Below, piece by piece: positions 5,038 through 5,567 of a stretch of 5,567 nt of DNA. The DNA lies in assembly GCA_023436945.1 (NCBI GenBank), contig JAEZHG010000157.1, forward strand, positions 1 through 5,567, given 5' to 3'. Numbering within the stretch: position 1 is the first letter of the stretch; the number at the start of each line of letters is the position of its first letter. Under the pieces are notes generated by a model. The model had not been told where the DNA came from and ran no database searches. It saw only the letters and a program-made list of their open reading frames with translations. This DNA comes from Pseudomonadota bacterium (GTDB lineage: Bacteria; Pseudomonadota; Alphaproteobacteria; Caulobacterales; Caulobacteraceae). Made by a program: the position numbers and the translations under genes.

Positions 5038-5567
5038 ATGACTGTTTCCACCCCGCAAGCCCGTAAAAACGCCAAGGCGAAGCTTCGCCCGCGCTTTGAC
5101 GTGTGGTTGGTGGTGATGGCGGCGGGCTTCATGCTGGCGGTCGGGGCGATTGCCTATCCCGCCTTCCGTGCCGATGAGTTTGGCGCGCCCAGCCTGATGC
5201 TGGTGATGACCGCAGGCCTGATCGCCATGATCGGTATCTTCGTCTTTGGCCGTGCCGAACGCCGCCCGACGGGTGACACCGCTGTCGAGATGCTGGACGC
5301 CATGGCCGAGCCTGCCGCACTGGTCTGGGATTCCGGTCAGGTGCTGGCCTATAACGCCGCATGGGCCGAGGAAAACGGCGATCTGGCCAACCTGCCGCGC
5401 GGCAAGTCGGGCCGTGCGCTCTATATGGCCTTTGCACAGGCCCGCGAAGGCGAGCAGGGCCGCGCCATTGTCCAGATCGGCAACCGCGAGAAAGAAGTTC
5501 TGATCGGTGATGCAGGGCAGGGGCGTTTCCTCGTCCGCGCTGCACCGGAGGCCGTTCTGGCCATCAC
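5038..5567 (+). CDS. cckA: Hybrid sensor histidine kinase CckA (N-terminal part, cut by window edge)
   Basis: In Alphaproteobacteria CckA is the membrane kinase/phosphatase that feeds the ChpT phosphotransferase and thereby controls CtrA and CpdR. The first 176 codons are present. A basic N-terminal tail (1-20) is followed by two membrane helices at about 21-41 (DVWLVVMAAGFMLAVGAIAY) and 53-71 (LMLVMTAGLIAMIGIFVFG), with a short periplasmic loop between them. A cytoplasmic PAS-like domain begins at about 82 (AVEMLDAMAEPAALVWDSG, then VLAYNAAWAEENGD). The kinase and receiver domains lie beyond the window, so the family call rests on this architecture, on similarity recalled for the CckA N-terminus, and on its place after flhB, an arrangement I associate with Caulobacterales. 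An in-frame TAA at 5023 and no start codon before 5038 fix the ATG; GAGG (5030-5033) or AAGG (5025-5028) may be the ribosome site. Another PAS histidine kinase remains possible. Confidence 0.82.
   Translation, partial: MTVSTPQARKNAKAKLRPRFDVWLVVMAAGFMLAVGAIAYPAFRADEFGAPSLMLVMTAGLIAMIGIFVFGRAERRPTGDTAVEMLDAMAEPAALVWDSGQVLAYNAAWAEENGDLANLPRGKSGRALYMAFAQAREGEQGRAIVQIGNREKEVLIGDAGQGRFLVRAAPEAVLAI

Noticed and set aside
1..5567. tRNA or rRNA genes, CRISPR arrays, insertion sequences, phage or defence genes
   Set aside because: No repeat-spacer pattern, transposase, attachment site or structural RNA signature was seen; nearly all DNA is covered by identified core genes.

Overview
The window is a stretch of an alphaproteobacterial chromosome, most likely from the Caulobacterales (Caulobacter, Asticcacaulis, Brevundimonas and relatives). 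Three things point there: a set of early flagellar genes, TTAA-N7-TTAAC boxes typical of the cell-cycle regulator CtrA in front of them, and the start of a gene that looks like the hybrid histidine kinase CckA directly after flhB. The base composition is moderately GC-rich. That would suit the lower-GC members of the order, but the genus cannot be fixed from this sequence.

Layout. On the minus strand, the left edge cuts fliP, which is preceded by fliO; the two are translationally coupled. A 173-bp divergent intergenic region rich in TTAA tetramers separates fliO from the plus-strand operon flgB-flgC-fliE (proximal rod proteins and the rod/MS-ring adaptor). That operon ends at a strong bidirectional terminator (2008-2041). 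It is shared with the convergent minus-strand gene folE (GTP cyclohydrolase I), a housekeeping gene sitting between two flagellar blocks. After a second divergent intergenic region carrying a good CtrA box, the plus-strand operon fliQ-fliR-flhB follows with 7-nt and -8-nt junctions. A 112-bp gap with overlapping inverted repeats then leads into the first 176 codons of cckA, which runs off the right edge.

How the genes work together. FliP, FliQ, FliR and FlhB form the core of the flagellar type III export gate, and FliO helps assemble it. FliE, FlgB and FlgC are among the first rod-side components added to the MS ring and gate. These are early (class II) flagellar genes, which in Caulobacter are switched on by phosphorylated CtrA. 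CckA is the kinase at the top of the phosphorelay that activates CtrA, so the window holds both the kinase gene and several likely targets of its pathway.

Nothing here looks like a new mobile, defence or biosynthetic system; the genes are standard. The most notable non-coding signals are a 27-bp block matching at 21 positions upstream of both flgB and fliQ, the cluster of CtrA half-sites between fliO and flgB, and the alternative inverted repeats with a GANTC site upstream of cckA.
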